64,000 nucleotides of DNA from Haloplanus salinarum (GTDB lineage: Archaea > Halobacteriota > Halobacteria > Halobacteriales > Haloferacaceae): assembly GCF_024498175.1 (NCBI RefSeq), contig NZ_CP101823.1, positions 2,610,987-2,674,986 of the forward strand. The letters are read 5' to 3'. Position numbers and translations under genes: made by a program. The notes under the pieces are model-generated. The model was not told the DNA's origin, searched no databases, and worked only from the letters and a program-made list of their open reading frames with translations. Positions 38,717 to 48,935 of the stretch are shown piece after piece. Position 1 is the first letter of the stretch; every line of letters starts with the position of its first letter.

Positions 38717-39906
38717 CGGCCCGCGACCGCCGCCTCGAACACGTCGATCACGTCCTCGCGGTCCATCGCCCGAGGGTTCCGCTCGATGTTGTGCTCGGAG
38801 TGTTCGAACGCCACGTCCGCGAAGTCGGCGAAGGCCCCTCGGTCGAAGTCGTCGAACGCCGCGATGCTCGTCGGCACGTCCACGTCTTCGAGCAGGTCGA
38901 ACGTCGCCTCGACGCTCCGCTCGGCGAACGCCCGTTCGGACTCGCCGGGGCGTCGCTCCGCGCCGAGTGCCGCCGCCAGGTCGGCGAACCGATCGACCTC
39001 CGCGGGCACGTTGTACCGCATCACGTGTGGCAGGAGGACGCCGTTCGCCAGTCCGTGGCCCAGGTCACACTCCATGCCGAGCGGGTAGGTGAGCGCGTGG
39101 ACCGCCCCCAGTCCGGAGTTGACGAACGCCTGCCCGGCGAGCGTGGCCGCGAGGCTCATGTTGGCCCGGGCCGCGTCGTTGGCCGTCCCCTGCGTGACCG
39201 CGGGCCGGAGGTTCTCGGCGACCAGTTCGACCGCCCGGAGCGCCAGCGTGTCCGTATACGGCGTCCGCAGGAGCGTGACGTAGCTCTCGACGGCGTGTGT
39301 CAGGGCGTCTAGCCCCGTCGCCGCGGCGACCCCCGGCGGCAGCGTCGCCGTCAGATCCGGATCGACTGCCGCGAGGTCGGCAAAGAGGTGTGGGGAGAAG
39401 ACGACCTTCTTCACCCCGCCCGCGCGCTCGTCGGCGAAGACGCCGATGTGGGTCACCTCGCTTCCCGTGCCCGCCGTCGTGGGCACGAGCGCCAGCGGCT
39501 TCGTCGGGTTCGGGACGTTGTCCATCCCCAACAGTTCGCGGACCGGACGGTCCGTGGCCGCGAGCGCCGCCGCGAACTTCGCGGTGTCCATGGAACTCCC
39601 GCCGCCGACGCCGACGACGACGTCGTGGTCGGCCACCAGTTCGGCCGACGCCTCGACCATCGACAGCTTCGGCTCCGGGGCGACGCCGTCGTACACTGTC
39701 ACGTCGACGCCCGCGGCCTCGAGGCGGGCGCGGGGCCCGTCGACGACGCCGGTCGTCGACAGGTGCTCGTCGGTGACCAGCAGGGCCGAGTCGGCGTCGC
39801 GGTCGGCCGCGAACGGTTCGAGGGCGTCGATCGCCCCCGACCCGTACTCGACGTGGGCGGGGCTCCGGATCGCGTGTGACGTATCGAGGGACCCGATGTC
39901 CGACAT
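38713..39906 (-). CDS. Iron-containing alcohol dehydrogenase
   Basis: This is a 397-residue group III alcohol dehydrogenase. A NAD-binding GGGSSMDTAKF motif lies at about 100. LALVPTTAGTGSEVTHIGVF and the metal-binding stretch with His residues in GLDALTHAVESYV and GAVHALTYPLGMECDLGHGLANGVLLPHV follow. Conserved Asp and His ligands for iron are therefore present. It converts an aldehyde and an alcohol with NAD(P)(H). The natural substrate cannot be read from the sequence. It is inserted between S7 and EF-2 on the minus strand, an addition to the otherwise standard order. Confidence 0.9.
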   Translation of the reverse strand: MSDIGSLDTSHAIRSPAHVEYGSGAIDALEPFAADRDADSALLVTDEHLSTTGVVDGPRARLEAAGVDVTVYDGVAPEPKLSMVEASAELVADHDVVVGVGGGSSMDTAKFAAALAATDRPVRELLGMDNVPNPTKPLALVPTTAGTGSEVTHIGVFADERAGGVKKVVFSPHLFADLAAVDPDLTATLPPGVAAATGLDALTHAVESYVTLLRTPYTDTLALRAVELVAENLRPAVTQGTANDAARANMSLAATLAGQAFVNSGLGAVHALTYPLGMECDLGHGLANGVLLPHVMRYNVPAEVDRFADLAAALGAERRPGESERAFAERSVEATFDLLEDVDVPTSIAAFDDFDRGAFADFADVAFEHSEHNIERNPRAMDREDVIDVFEAAVAGR

Positions 39907-39946
39907 ATCCGCTCCGTCGGACGGGAAGTAAGTAGCTCTTCGGGCG

Positions 39947-40567
39947 TTACCGGGCGGCCGCGGCGACCCGCTCGGCTTCCTCTTTCTGGTTGATGGCGTA
40001 GGTGCCGACGTCGTAGTCGGCGGCGCCCATCAGCTGGTTCGCGAGCGCCTCGGCGGCGCTCGTCGGCGTCTTGTACGACCCGCGGTAGGTGCCCTCGGCG
40101 AGGAACTTCAGGGCCTGATCGACGCGGCGCTGGGGGGCCACGTCGACGGCCTGCGGGACGGAGATGCCACCGTACTTCAGGCGGACGGTCTCCTCGCGCG
40201 GCGCGGCGTTCTCGACGGCCGTGACGAGGACCTGTACCGGATTCTCGTCGGTGCCCTCGTGGACGAGTTCGAACGCGTCGCGGACGATCCGCATCGCCTG
40301 TTGTTTCTTGCCCGTGTTCTCCTCGGTCTGCATCAGGCGGTTGATCAGCCGCTCGACGACGGAGATCTCGCTTTTCTGGAACTGCTTGGAGGCGTGCCGA
40401 CCCATCGTGTGGGCGATGGGGGTCACGTTGATGTACCGCTTCGTACTCGGATCGGCGTACGCGATGTCGTCGGTCTCCCAGACGCCGAACAGCAGGGCGT
40501 CCGTCTCCGTCTCGTCGCTGCCGGCCGGGGCGTCCGGATCGGGGGTGTCGCCTTCGCTCTCGGACAT
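39947..40567 (-). CDS. rps7: Ribosomal protein S7 (uS7)
   Basis: This is a 206-residue protein of the 30S head that binds 16S rRNA. It has an archaeal-type N-terminal extension of about 30 acidic residues, then INVTPIAHTMGRHASKQF, the VERLINRLMQTEENTGKKQQ helix, ENAAPREETVRLKYGGISVP and the C-terminal helix AAEALANQLMGAADYD. Its start overlaps the stop of rps12 (TAATG), which couples the pair. Confidence 0.96.
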   Translation of the reverse strand: MSESEGDTPDPDAPAGSDETETDALLFGVWETDDIAYADPSTKRYINVTPIAHTMGRHASKQFQKSEISVVERLINRLMQTEENTGKKQQAMRIVRDAFELVHEGTDENPVQVLVTAVENAAPREETVRLKYGGISVPQAVDVAPQRRVDQALKFLAEGTYRGSYKTPTSAAEALANQLMGAADYDVGTYAINQKEEAERVAAAAR

Positions 40568-40995
40568 TATCGGACCGGTTTCTCCGCGTTACCGCGCACG
40601 AGTTCGATGAGCGAGACGCCGTTGACCTTCTCGACCTTGTAGTTCACGCCGGAGAGGTCGCCCATCGCGCGACCCTTCGCGCCGCCGATGCCGGCGATGG
40701 TGACCTCGTCGTGTTCGTCGATGAAGGAGATGGCCCCGTCGCCGGGACAGAACGCCGTCACCTGCTTGCCGTTCTTGATCAGCTGGACCCGGACGCACTT
40801 CCGGATCGCCGAGTTGGGCTGTTTCGCCTCGATGCCGACCTTCTCGAGGACGATGCCCCGTGCCTGGGGCGCCCCCTCGAGCGGGTCCGACTTCTTCCGG
40901 AGGCCGCGCTCGCGTCGCGCGTACTCCGAGTCGGACCACCGCCGCGTCTGGCGGTCCTTCTTGAGTTTGCGGGCCGCATATTTGCCGTTCGCCAT
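40567..40995 (-). CDS. rps12: Ribosomal protein S12 (uS12)
   Basis: This is a 142-residue decoding-centre protein. It has a basic archaeal N-terminus with [20 protein letters not shown], the invariant [16 protein letters not shown] loop, and [17 protein letters not shown], then [18 protein letters not shown] at the end. Length and sequence are as expected for archaea. It is followed immediately by S7. An AT-rich stretch upstream (about 41000-41030) is the probable promoter zone. Confidence 0.97.
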   Translation of the reverse strand: MANGKYAARKLKKDRQTRRWSDSEYARRERGLRKKSDPLEGAPQARGIVLEKVGIEAKQPNSAIRKCVRVQLIKNGKQVTAFCPGDGAISFIDEHDEVTIAGIGGAKGRAMGDLSGVNYKVEKVNGVSLIELVRGNAEKPVR

Positions 40996-41211
40996 AGTGC
41001 AACCTCGTTGCCGACGGAGCTACTTAAGCCTCCCTTTTCGGTCGCGGCGAAACCGTCTCAGAACGCGTTAGGGCACCCGCTACTCCGATCTGAGGAGTTC
41101 TTCAGTAGGAATCGGCGTCGGGAGAACGACGATGAGCACCGAAAGAGCGTCGAGAACCCGTGAGAGACGGAACGGCGGAAGGCTTATTCCGCCGTCCCGG
41201 GGAGACGGCGT

Positions 41212-42402
41212 ATGCCCGCTCGCCGTGCCGCCCTCGCCCTCCTCGGAGGAACCCTGGCCGCCGCGCTGTCCGGCTGTCTCGGCGACGACACCGACGACCC
41301 GGAACCGACGACGGTGACGAACCGGCCCGTCGACGCCGCGGGATCGGTCCCGCAGTACCAGGTCGACGCCGGGAACGGCGGCCGCCTCGACGGCCCGACG
41401 CCCTCGTCCCCGACGGTCGCCTGGCGGCGGACCCCGGCACGCTACGACGCCAGCCAACCGGTCGTCGACGGCGACGCGGTCTACGTCGGCTTCGACGGCG
41501 ACCTGGTGAAACTCGCGGCCGATACCGGCGACGTGGCGTGGACGGTCGACGCCGGCCACGCCTCGGACGCCACCCCCGCGGTCCACGGGGACGTCGTCTA
41601 CACGACGGTCTGGAACGGCGGCGAGTCCGTCCCTCGCGGGCTGGTCGCCGTCGACGCCGCCGACGGCACGGTGCGCTGGCGTGCCCTGACCGACAACGAC
41701 GTGAACGCCTCGCCGACCCCGACGGACGACGCCGTCTTCGTCGGCGGAGGATACGAGAACGGCGAGGTCGCCGCCGTCGAACACGACGGGACCGTCAGGT
41801 GGCGGCGCGACCTCGGTGCGTACGCGGCCGCGCCGGCGACCGTCGGCGACCGGGTCGTCTACGCGACCGGCGAGTCCGCCTCGGCGGTCGCCCTCGACGC
41901 CGACACGGGCGAGACGGTCTGGGACCGGTCGCTCGACGGCCGCGCCGTGGCCGCCCCGACCGTCGTCGGGGACGCGGTGCTCGTCGCCGACGAGTCCGGG
42001 CGCGTCCGCGCGCTCGACGCCGCCACCGGGGACCGCCGGTGGCGTACCGCCGTCGACGACCGGGTCACACACTCGGTCGCCCGTGGCGACGGGACGGCCG
42101 TCGTCGCCCACGGCGGCGGGGTGACGGGGCTCGGGGTCGAAGACGGCGAACGGCGGTGGTGGACCGAAATCGACCGCGATCCGACTGCGCCGGTGGTGGT
42201 CGGTGGGACCGTCCTCGTCGGGGCAGGCCGGGCGGTGATCGCACTCGGGGCGGACGGGGTGGAGCGCTGGCGGGTCGAGACACGGGAGCGGAGCTACACG
42301 GACGTCGTGCTCGGCGGCGTGACCGGGTCGCCGGTCGCCGTCGACGGAACGGTCCTCGTCGCGACCCAAGCCGGGGACGTGTACGCGCTCGACGACGGGT
42401 AG
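41212..42402 (+). CDS. PQQ-like beta-propeller lipoprotein
   Basis: This is a 396-residue exported protein. An RR-containing Tat-like signal (ARRAALALLGGTLAAALSGC) ends in a lipobox Cys near residue 20, so it is likely anchored to the outer face of the membrane by lipid. The mature part has seven or eight repeats of the type VYVGFDGDLVKLAADTGDVA, each with an aspartate-rich loop and a Trp (WxxxL or WTVD), which builds a beta propeller as in BamB- or PQQ-dependent families. No enzyme residues for PQQ are evident. It lies between the nusA-like gene and rps12 on the opposite strand, a local insertion into the rpo/str cluster. Confidence 0.88.
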   Translation: MPARRAALALLGGTLAAALSGCLGDDTDDPEPTTVTNRPVDAAGSVPQYQVDAGNGGRLDGPTPSSPTVAWRRTPARYDASQPVVDGDAVYVGFDGDLVKLAADTGDVAWTVDAGHASDATPAVHGDVVYTTVWNGGESVPRGLVAVDAADGTVRWRALTDNDVNASPTPTDDAVFVGGGYENGEVAAVEHDGTVRWRRDLGAYAAAPATVGDRVVYATGESASAVALDADTGETVWDRSLDGRAVAAPTVVGDAVLVADESGRVRALDAATGDRRWRTAVDDRVTHSVARGDGTAVVAHGGGVTGLGVEDGERRWWTEIDRDPTAPVVVGGTVLVGAGRAVIALGADGVERWRVETRERSYTDVVLGGVTGSPVAVDGTVLVATQAGDVYALDDG

Positions 42403-42828
42403 TCAGGTCAACTGCACGTCGTCGAGGTCGTAATGCCGGCTGGCGAGCCGCCGGGCGGTCTCGATGTTCCGCCCGTCGCGGCCGATGGCGGCGCCGCGGT
42501 CGGCCTCGGGCACCTCCGCGTAGGCGATCCGGTCGCCCTGCTCGCTGATCGTGACGTGCTGGACCGCCGCCGGGGCGAGGGTGTTGGCGACGAACGCCTC
42601 CGGCGTGTCGGCGTCCTCGACGAGTTCGACCGAGCGGCCGAGCGTCTCCTCGACCGCCCGTACCCGCCGGCCGCCGGGGCCGACCGCGTCGGCCATCTCG
42701 CCGGCAGCGACGAGGAAGACGACCCGATCCTCGTCCTCGTAGACGAGGCAGTCGCGGGCTGTCGCGCCGGTCTCGTCCTCGAAGCAGGCGATGTACCGAC
42801 GGTCGCGATCCGACAGGGTGATCCGCAT
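42403..42828 (-). CDS. nusA: NusA-like transcription factor
   Basis: This is a 141-residue archaeal protein made of two KH domains, related to the C-terminal part of bacterial NusA. Visible features are the first KH (RVVFLVAAGEMADAVGPGGR, then the GRRVRAVEETLGRSVEL turn) and the second (ADRGAAIGRDGRNIETARRL). GxxG loops are present in both. It lies just downstream of rpoA2 in the standard archaeal order and acts in transcription elongation or termination. The C-terminus DDVQLT is usual. Confidence 0.93.
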   Translation of the reverse strand: MRITLSDRDRRYIACFEDETGATARDCLVYEDEDRVVFLVAAGEMADAVGPGGRRVRAVEETLGRSVELVEDADTPEAFVANTLAPAAVQHVTISEQGDRIAYAEVPEADRGAAIGRDGRNIETARRLASRHYDLDDVQLT

Positions 42829-42904
42829 TATCGGGGTAAGGACGTCCGGATACCGGCGGGTCCCGCGTCCGCGCGCCGCCGGAACCGACGTTCGTTCTCC
42901 ATCG

Positions 42905-44119
42905 CTAGTCGTCCGAGGGCTGTGCGCTGAACGAGCCCATCCGGAGGTCGACGTCGCCGGTACCGATGGCGACCGGCTTGCCGACGATGACGTTCTCGAT
43001 GACGCCGTCGAGTCGGTCGCGCTCGCCGTGGACGGCGGCGTCGAGCAGGTGGTTCACCGTCACCTCGAACGCCGCACGGGCGAGCACCGACTCCTTCGAC
43101 CCCGAGATGCCGTGGCGGCCGATGGACTCGATGGTGCCGCGGTTGGTCATGATGTCCGCGACCAGCATCAGGTGCCGGACGTTCACGTCGTCGAGGCCCT
43201 GCTCCTCGAGGGTGTCCATCGTCTCGTTGATGATGGCCTCGCGGGCCGCCTCGACGCCCAGATTCCGGTAGATCTCGTGGATGTTGTTACACGTGGTGCG
43301 GGAGGCGTCGACGCCCTCGATTTCGATCACGTCGCCGAAGGCCGACCCCTCGGTGTAGAGGACGAACTCCTCGCCGTCTTCGAGGGTCTCCTTGCGGATG
43401 ACGACCCGGGAGACCTCCTCGATCCCCTTGAACACGACGTCGCGAAGCTCCTCGACGAGCTGGAGCAGTTCGCGATAGCTGGGTTCGGAGGGACCGAACT
43501 CGATGAGCGTTCCCGAGCGGCGGGTCGAGACGCCGAGCGCATCCTCGATGGTCTCGGCGATCCGGGCCGCCACCTCGTCGACGTCGTCGACGGTCGGCCA
43601 CCGCTCGATCAGCGTCTCCTCGTTGAGGTCGACCTGGACGAGCATGTCCGCGACGTTCGTCGAGACGTCCCCCAGCGAGAGGATCTTCGTGGACTCGATG
43701 GACCACACCACCTCGTGGGCGCGCTCGCGGTCGGTGGCGTACTCCTCGTCGAGGTACACCGTCATCATCGGCGTGTCGGGGGTCTTCCGGGCGTCGACAA
43801 GCTCGATCAGCCGCGGGAGCCCCTGGGTGACGTCGATCTCCGCGACACCCGCGTAGTGGAACGTGTTCATCGTCATCTGGGTCCCCGGCTCCCCGATGGA
43901 CTGGGCCGAGACCGTCCCGACCGGGTCCAGCGGGTCGACCCGCGTGTCGATGTACTTCGTCTCGGTCGCCTGTGCGATCTCGTTGGCCTGCTCGGTCGTG
44001 ATCGGCCCGCGCTCCTCGACGGTCTCGTAGATCCGGTCTTTCAACCGCCGAGGGAGCTCAGTGTCCTCGACGACCGCCTCGATGTCCTCGGTGACGTGTT
44101 CGTACTCGGCGTCAGTCAT
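42905..44119 (-). CDS. rpoA2: DNA-directed RNA polymerase subunit A''
   Basis: This is the 404-residue C-terminal part of the archaeal largest subunit. It starts [19 protein letters not shown] and contains [20 protein letters not shown] (trigger loop), [19 protein letters not shown] and the jaw and clamp parts [19 protein letters not shown] and [19 protein letters not shown]. It overlaps the end of rpoA1 by eight bases, the usual coupling. No intein is present in the trigger-loop region, where some haloarchaea carry one. Confidence 0.97.
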   Translation of the reverse strand: MTDAEYEHVTEDIEAVVEDTELPRRLKDRIYETVEERGPITTEQANEIAQATETKYIDTRVDPLDPVGTVSAQSIGEPGTQMTMNTFHYAGVAEIDVTQGLPRLIELVDARKTPDTPMMTVYLDEEYATDRERAHEVVWSIESTKILSLGDVSTNVADMLVQVDLNEETLIERWPTVDDVDEVAARIAETIEDALGVSTRRSGTLIEFGPSEPSYRELLQLVEELRDVVFKGIEEVSRVVIRKETLEDGEEFVLYTEGSAFGDVIEIEGVDASRTTCNNIHEIYRNLGVEAAREAIINETMDTLEEQGLDDVNVRHLMLVADIMTNRGTIESIGRHGISGSKESVLARAAFEVTVNHLLDAAVHGERDRLDGVIENVIVGKPVAIGTGDVDLRMGSFSAQPSDD

Positions 44120-47105
44120 CCGACTCCACCTCCATGCCCTGGGCCTTGTTCAGCCCGGGGCCGGCGTACTCCGAGAGGTTCGTCGGCGGCTCGCGCCCGC
44201 CGAGGAACTGCTCTTTCTCGGCCTCGGAGTCGAACTCCGCCTCGATCACGCGGTCCGCGATCCCCTCGACGTCGATCGGGTTGTCGTCGTTGGAGGAGAC
44301 CTTCACCGGACTGGTGCCGTCCTCGCCGAACTCGAACTGGACGATGGTGTCGGAGGTGTCGCGGACGGTGCCGTCGTACTGGGACTCCAGTTCCGACAGC
44401 GCGTTGATGAGCCGCCGCTGGAGGTAGCCGGACTTCGAGGTCCGGACCGCCGTGTCGACCAGCCCCTCGCGGCCGCCCATGGCGTGGAAGAAGAACTCCC
44501 GCGGGGTCAACCCGTCACGGTAGGAGTTCTCGACGAAACCGTGGGCCTCGGCCGAGAGGTCGTTGGGCTGGTAGTGGCTCAGCGTGCGGTCCTCGTAGCC
44601 GCGGTTGATCCGCTCGCCGCGAACTGCCTGCTGGCCGACACAGCCGGCCATCTGGGTCAGGTTGAGCATCGACCCACGGGCACCCGAGCGGGCCATGATG
44701 ACGGCCGGGTTGTCCTCGTCGAAGTGCTCCTCGGCGATCTCGCCCGCGCTGTCGCGGGCCTTGCCGAGCGTCTGCATGATCTTCATCTCCAGGGTCTCGT
44801 CGATGGTCCGACCCGGAAGGGACTCCAGATCGCCCGCCTCGTAGCGCTCGATCAGTTCGTCGATGCGCTCGTAGGCGTTGCCGATGGCATCGTCGACCTG
44901 CTCGTTGGCCGCCGGCGGGATCGACTCGTCGTCGATACCGAGCGAGAACCCGAAGTGCATGATCGCCCGCATCGCCAGCGCGGCCACCTCGTTGATGAAC
45001 ACGCGGGCGCGGGTCTCGGAGTACACCTTGGTGAGGGTGTCGACGATCTCGCCGCCGAACGCGCCGACCGCGTCCTCGTCGATGGTACCCGAGACCAGCT
45101 GGCCGTCGACGATCTCGACGGTGTCGCCCGCCGACGACGTGAACTCCAGGTTGAGGTCGTCGGGCAGGAGCTCCGAGAAGACGGTGCGGCCCGTCCAGTA
45201 GGGCTCGCCGTCCTCCTCGTCACCAGAAGCGACTGCTTCTGGTTGGCTCGCGAGAGCGCCGCTCTCGCGAACGCCGTCGGCCGGCGGGAGTTCGTCGACG
45301 CTCGTCGCCCGCAGCAGGTCGAGCGCCTGCGTCTCGGTGAAGCGGGGGTTGTCGTGGGTCAGCAGGTAGGTCCCGCTGATGTGGTCCTGGATGGCCCCGA
45401 TGATGTTCTCGCCGAATCGCGGGCTGAGGATCTGCTCTTGGACCCGCATCAGCACGCGCGCTTCGGCCCGCGCCTCCTCGTTCTGGAGGGCGTGCATGTT
45501 CATCTCGTCGCCGTCGAAGTCGGCGTTGTACGGCGGGCAGACGGTGGTGTTCAGCCGGAAGGTCTTGTACGGCATCACGACCACCTCGTGGGCCATGATC
45601 GACATCCGGTGGAGCGACGGCTGCCGGTTGAAGATCACGATGTCGCCGTCGACGAGGTGGCGGTTGACCTCCCACCCCTCCTCGACCTTGGTGGCGAGCT
45701 CCTCGCAGTTCTTCTCGGTCACCTTCAGCCGCCGGCCGTCGGGCCGCCGGACGTAGTTCGCGCCCGGATGGCCCTCGGGGCCGTTGGCGACGTACTGCCG
45801 TGCCTCCTCGACGTTGCGCTCGGTGACGTTCAGCGTCTGGGTCATCTCCTTGGCCACCCGGTCGGGCACCCCGACCTCGTTCAGCGAGAGGGTGGGATCC
45901 GGACTGATGACCGTCCGGGCCGAGAAGTTGACGCGCTTGCCCGAGAGGCTCCCGCGGAACCGGCCTTCCTTCCCCTTCAGGCGCTGTGAGAGCGTCTTCA
46001 GCGGCCGGCCGGAGCGGTGCCGGGCCGGTGGCGTCCCGGAAATCTCGTTGTCGACGAACGTGGTGACGTGATACTGGAGCAGCTCCCAGAGGTCCTCGAT
46101 GATGAGCTGGGGGGCACCCGCCTCGCGGTTCTCCATGAACCGCTGGTTGATGCGGATGATGTCGACCAGCTTGTGCGTGAGGTCGTCCTCGGAACGCTGA
46201 CCGTTGTCGAGCGTGATCGACGGCCGGGCCGTCACCGGCGGCACCGGGAGGACCGTCAGGATCATCCACTCGGGGCGCGAGCGTTCGGGGTCGATGCCGA
46301 GGACCTCGATGTCCTCGTCGGGGATGTCCTCGAACCAGTCGCGGATGTCGGAGGGCATCAGCTTGTTCATGTCCTCCTCGGTGAGGTCGACGTCGAGGAC
46401 CTTCTCCAACTTCTTCCGCGTGTCGCTCTTGGGGCGGAACTCGCCCGCCATGATGTCGTTGATGCGGTCGAGGTCGACGCCGACGGCCTCGGCCAGGTCG
46501 CGGGGACTGGTCCCCTCGTCGTCCTCGTCGTCGGGGTCGGGCTGCATCGCCTCCGCGATGCGCTCGGAGTAGTCCCCCGCGAGGACGTCCTGCACCTCGT
46601 AGTAGGTGGTCGGCTTCTCGTGTTTGATGTCGTGCATCACGCCGTCGCAGTCCGGGAACGGGCAGTAGCTCTGCTTGCGCGCCTGCCGGACCGCCGACTT
46701 CAGCACGTCGTTGGGATCCTCGCCGAGCTCCAGATCACGCTGGAGTTGATCGCGGTACTCCTCGCGTTCCTCCTCGGTGAGCGCGAGTCGACCGCACTCC
46801 CGGCACGTCGAACGCAGGAGCCGACGGATGAGCTTCGTGAAGCCGACGTGGATGACGGGCGCCGCGAGTTCGATGTGACCGAAGTGACCGTTACACGACC
46901 CGGAGTGCTGGCCGCAGGTCCGACACTCCAGCCCGGGATCGATGACGCCGAGCCGCGGGTCCATCAGCCCCATGTCGATGGGGTAGCCGTCGTCGTCGTA
47001 GGTGTCCGCGGTGATGACCTTCGTCGCGGACATGTCTCGGTACGTCTCCGGGTCCATCAGCCCGAACTGAATACCGCCGATCTCCTTTGGTGTTTGCATT
47101 GACAT
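44112..47105 (-). CDS. rpoA1: DNA-directed RNA polymerase subunit A'
   Basis: This 997-residue N-terminal part of the largest subunit holds the catalytic metal site in [14 protein letters not shown] (near residue 535). It has N-terminal zinc ligands ([17 protein letters not shown]), the clamp, the lid and [20 protein letters not shown], and the bridge helix region toward the end. One odd stretch, [20 protein letters not shown] (near 45220-45290 of the DNA), is encoded by two perfect palindromes and looks like a small insertion in a surface loop. The frame is otherwise normal. The start is [11 protein letters not shown], three bases after the end of rpoB1. Confidence 0.97.
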   Translation of the reverse strand: MSMQTPKEIGGIQFGLMDPETYRDMSATKVITADTYDDDGYPIDMGLMDPRLGVIDPGLECRTCGQHSGSCNGHFGHIELAAPVIHVGFTKLIRRLLRSTCRECGRLALTEEEREEYRDQLQRDLELGEDPNDVLKSAVRQARKQSYCPFPDCDGVMHDIKHEKPTTYYEVQDVLAGDYSERIAEAMQPDPDDEDDEGTSPRDLAEAVGVDLDRINDIMAGEFRPKSDTRKKLEKVLDVDLTEEDMNKLMPSDIRDWFEDIPDEDIEVLGIDPERSRPEWMILTVLPVPPVTARPSITLDNGQRSEDDLTHKLVDIIRINQRFMENREAGAPQLIIEDLWELLQYHVTTFVDNEISGTPPARHRSGRPLKTLSQRLKGKEGRFRGSLSGKRVNFSARTVISPDPTLSLNEVGVPDRVAKEMTQTLNVTERNVEEARQYVANGPEGHPGANYVRRPDGRRLKVTEKNCEELATKVEEGWEVNRHLVDGDIVIFNRQPSLHRMSIMAHEVVVMPYKTFRLNTTVCPPYNADFDGDEMNMHALQNEEARAEARVLMRVQEQILSPRFGENIIGAIQDHISGTYLLTHDNPRFTETQALDLLRATSVDELPPADGVRESGALASQPEAVASGDEEDGEPYWTGRTVFSELLPDDLNLEFTSSAGDTVEIVDGQLVSGTIDEDAVGAFGGEIVDTLTKVYSETRARVFINEVAALAMRAIMHFGFSLGIDDESIPPAANEQVDDAIGNAYERIDELIERYEAGDLESLPGRTIDETLEMKIMQTLGKARDSAGEIAEEHFDEDNPAVIMARSGARGSMLNLTQMAGCVGQQAVRGERINRGYEDRTLSHYQPNDLSAEAHGFVENSYRDGLTPREFFFHAMGGREGLVDTAVRTSKSGYLQRRLINALSELESQYDGTVRDTSDTIVQFEFGEDGTSPVKVSSNDDNPIDVEGIADRVIEAEFDSEAEKEQFLGGREPPTNLSEYAGPGLNKAQGMEVESDD
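45222..45270. repeat. Two adjacent palindromes inside rpoA1
   Basis: ACCAGAAGC-GACT-GCTTCTGGT (45222-45243) is a perfect nine-base stem. TCGCGAGAGCG-C-CGCTCTCGCGA (45248-45270) is a perfect eleven-base inverted repeat with a one-base centre. They lie back to back in frame within the coding sequence. Such back-to-back hairpins look like a mobile REP-like cassette inserted in a tolerant loop. Confidence 0.6.
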
Positions 47106-47107
47106 TT

Positions 47108-48934
47108 TTACACTGCGTCCTCGAGTTCCAGCCGCGGTCGGATGCCGAGCGCCATCATCTCGTCGAGGAGGAGCTTGAACGCGTAGCTCACCTCGAGTTC
47201 GTGGATGTCGTCCTCGTCGCCGGTGGAGGGGTCGTACACCCGGCGCTGATCGGTGTCTTCGACCGCGACCATTCCGGTCTCGGCGCTGATGTAGACGCTC
47301 TCGCGGTCCGAGGAGTCGAGTAGGCGCTCCTTGAGCGCCATCGCCGCCCCGTGACCGATCAGTACCTCACGTTCCATCTCGCCCACGCGCAGGCCGCCCT
47401 CGCGGGCGCGACCCTCGGTGGGCTGGCGGGTGAGCACCTGCACCGGCCCGCGGGAGCGGGCGTGCAGCTTGTTGCTCACCATGTGGTAGAGTTTGTGATA
47501 GAAGATGGTGCCGACGAAGATTTCGGCCTCGATCTTCTCGCCGGTCACACCGGAGTACATGATCTCCTTCCCGGAGGACTCGAAGCCGTGGTCCTCCAGC
47601 GCAGCGCGGAGATCCTCCTCGTCCTCGCCCTGGAAGGCGGTGCCGTCGACGCGGCGACCCTCCAGGGAACCGACCTTGCCGCCCAGCATCTCCAGCACGT
47701 GGCCGACCGTCATCCGGGACGGGAGCGCGTGGGGGTTGAGCACCAGGTCGGGGACGAGCCCCTCCTGGGTGAACGGCATGTCCTCCTGGGGCGCGAGGTG
47801 GCCGACGACGCCCTTCTGGCCGTGGCGGGACGCGAACTTGTCGCCGAGTTCGGGGATCCGCTCGTCGCGCACGCTCACCTTCGAGAGCTTCGAGCCGTCC
47901 TCGCCCTCCATCAGCGTGACCGTGTCGACGACGCCGTCCTCACCCGAACGCATCGTGACGCTCGTCTCGCGGCGCTTCTGGGGCGACAGGCCGCCCATGT
48001 CGTCCGGCTCCTCCAGGAACCGGGGCGGACTGGTCTTACCCAGCAGGACGGAGTTCTCGTCGACTTTCGTCTCGGGGTTGACGAGGCCGTCCTCGTCGAG
48101 GTGGGTGTAGGCGTCCTCGCCGCGGGCACCGCGGACGTCCTGGCTGGGGACCTCGAAACGGTCCTCCTGGCCGCCCGGATACCGGCGCTCCTCGCCCTCG
48201 TAGGTCCGGAAGAAATGCGAGCGGGCCAGGGCCCGGTCGACCGACCCCTTGTTCATGACCAGCGCGTCCTCGATGTTGAACCCCTCGTAGGACATGACGG
48301 CGACGACGAAGTTCTGGGCCGCCGGCCGCTCGTCGAAGCCGATCTGCTCCGTGGTCTGGGTCTTGACCATGGCCAGCTGGGGGTAATGCATCAGGTGCTG
48401 GCGCGTGTCCGGCCGAATCCGATAATTGGCCGCCGGCAGTCCGAGGGACTGCTTCATCATCCCCGCACCCATCGTAATCCGGGGCGAGGCGTTGTGTTCG
48501 GGGTAGGGGATCATCCCGGCACCGATCCCGAAGATCAGCTGCGGGTCGATCTCCAGGTGGGTGTGTTCCTCGGTGATCTCGTCCTCGTCGACGGCGACGT
48601 AGATGTCCTCCTCCTCCTCGGCGTCGATGAACTCGACGTAGCCGCGGTCGACGAGCTGTTCGAAGTCGAGGTCGCCCTCCTCGACGGCCTCGATCTCCGC
48701 ATCGGTGAGCAGCGGTTCGCCGTCCTCGACGACGATCAGGGGCCGGCGGGCCCGACCCGCGTCCGCGTTGATGATGACCTCGCGGGTCCGCTCCTTGATG
48801 GAGACGTTGACCATGTCGCTGACGTCGCCCCGCCGGCGCGCTTCGCGGATCTGTTCTGCGAGCTGTTCGGGGTCGGGATGGGTCCCGACCAAACTGCCGT
48901 TGACGTATACTTTCGCCTCGCGTGCCTGAGCCAT
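47108..48934 (-). CDS. rpoB1: DNA-directed RNA polymerase subunit B'
   Basis: This is the 608-residue C-terminal part of the second-largest subunit. It has [60 protein letters not shown] (active-site flap and lysine region) and the C-terminal anchor segment [20 protein letters not shown] with [12 protein letters not shown]. The B gene is split into B' and B'' as in haloarchaea and many methanogens. It begins one base after the stop of rpoB2. Confidence 0.97.
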   Translation of the reverse strand: MAQAREAKVYVNGSLVGTHPDPEQLAEQIREARRRGDVSDMVNVSIKERTREVIINADAGRARRPLIVVEDGEPLLTDAEIEAVEEGDLDFEQLVDRGYVEFIDAEEEEDIYVAVDEDEITEEHTHLEIDPQLIFGIGAGMIPYPEHNASPRITMGAGMMKQSLGLPAANYRIRPDTRQHLMHYPQLAMVKTQTTEQIGFDERPAAQNFVVAVMSYEGFNIEDALVMNKGSVDRALARSHFFRTYEGEERRYPGGQEDRFEVPSQDVRGARGEDAYTHLDEDGLVNPETKVDENSVLLGKTSPPRFLEEPDDMGGLSPQKRRETSVTMRSGEDGVVDTVTLMEGEDGSKLSKVSVRDERIPELGDKFASRHGQKGVVGHLAPQEDMPFTQEGLVPDLVLNPHALPSRMTVGHVLEMLGGKVGSLEGRRVDGTAFQGEDEEDLRAALEDHGFESSGKEIMYSGVTGEKIEAEIFVGTIFYHKLYHMVSNKLHARSRGPVQVLTRQPTEGRAREGGLRVGEMEREVLIGHGAAMALKERLLDSSDRESVYISAETGMVAVEDTDQRRVYDPSTGDEDDIHELEVSYAFKLLLDEMMALGIRPRLELEDAV

Positions 48935-48935
48935 G

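Noticed and set aside
42905-47105. Intein in rpoA1 or rpoA2
   Set aside because: Both genes have the ordinary length and no splicing motifs.
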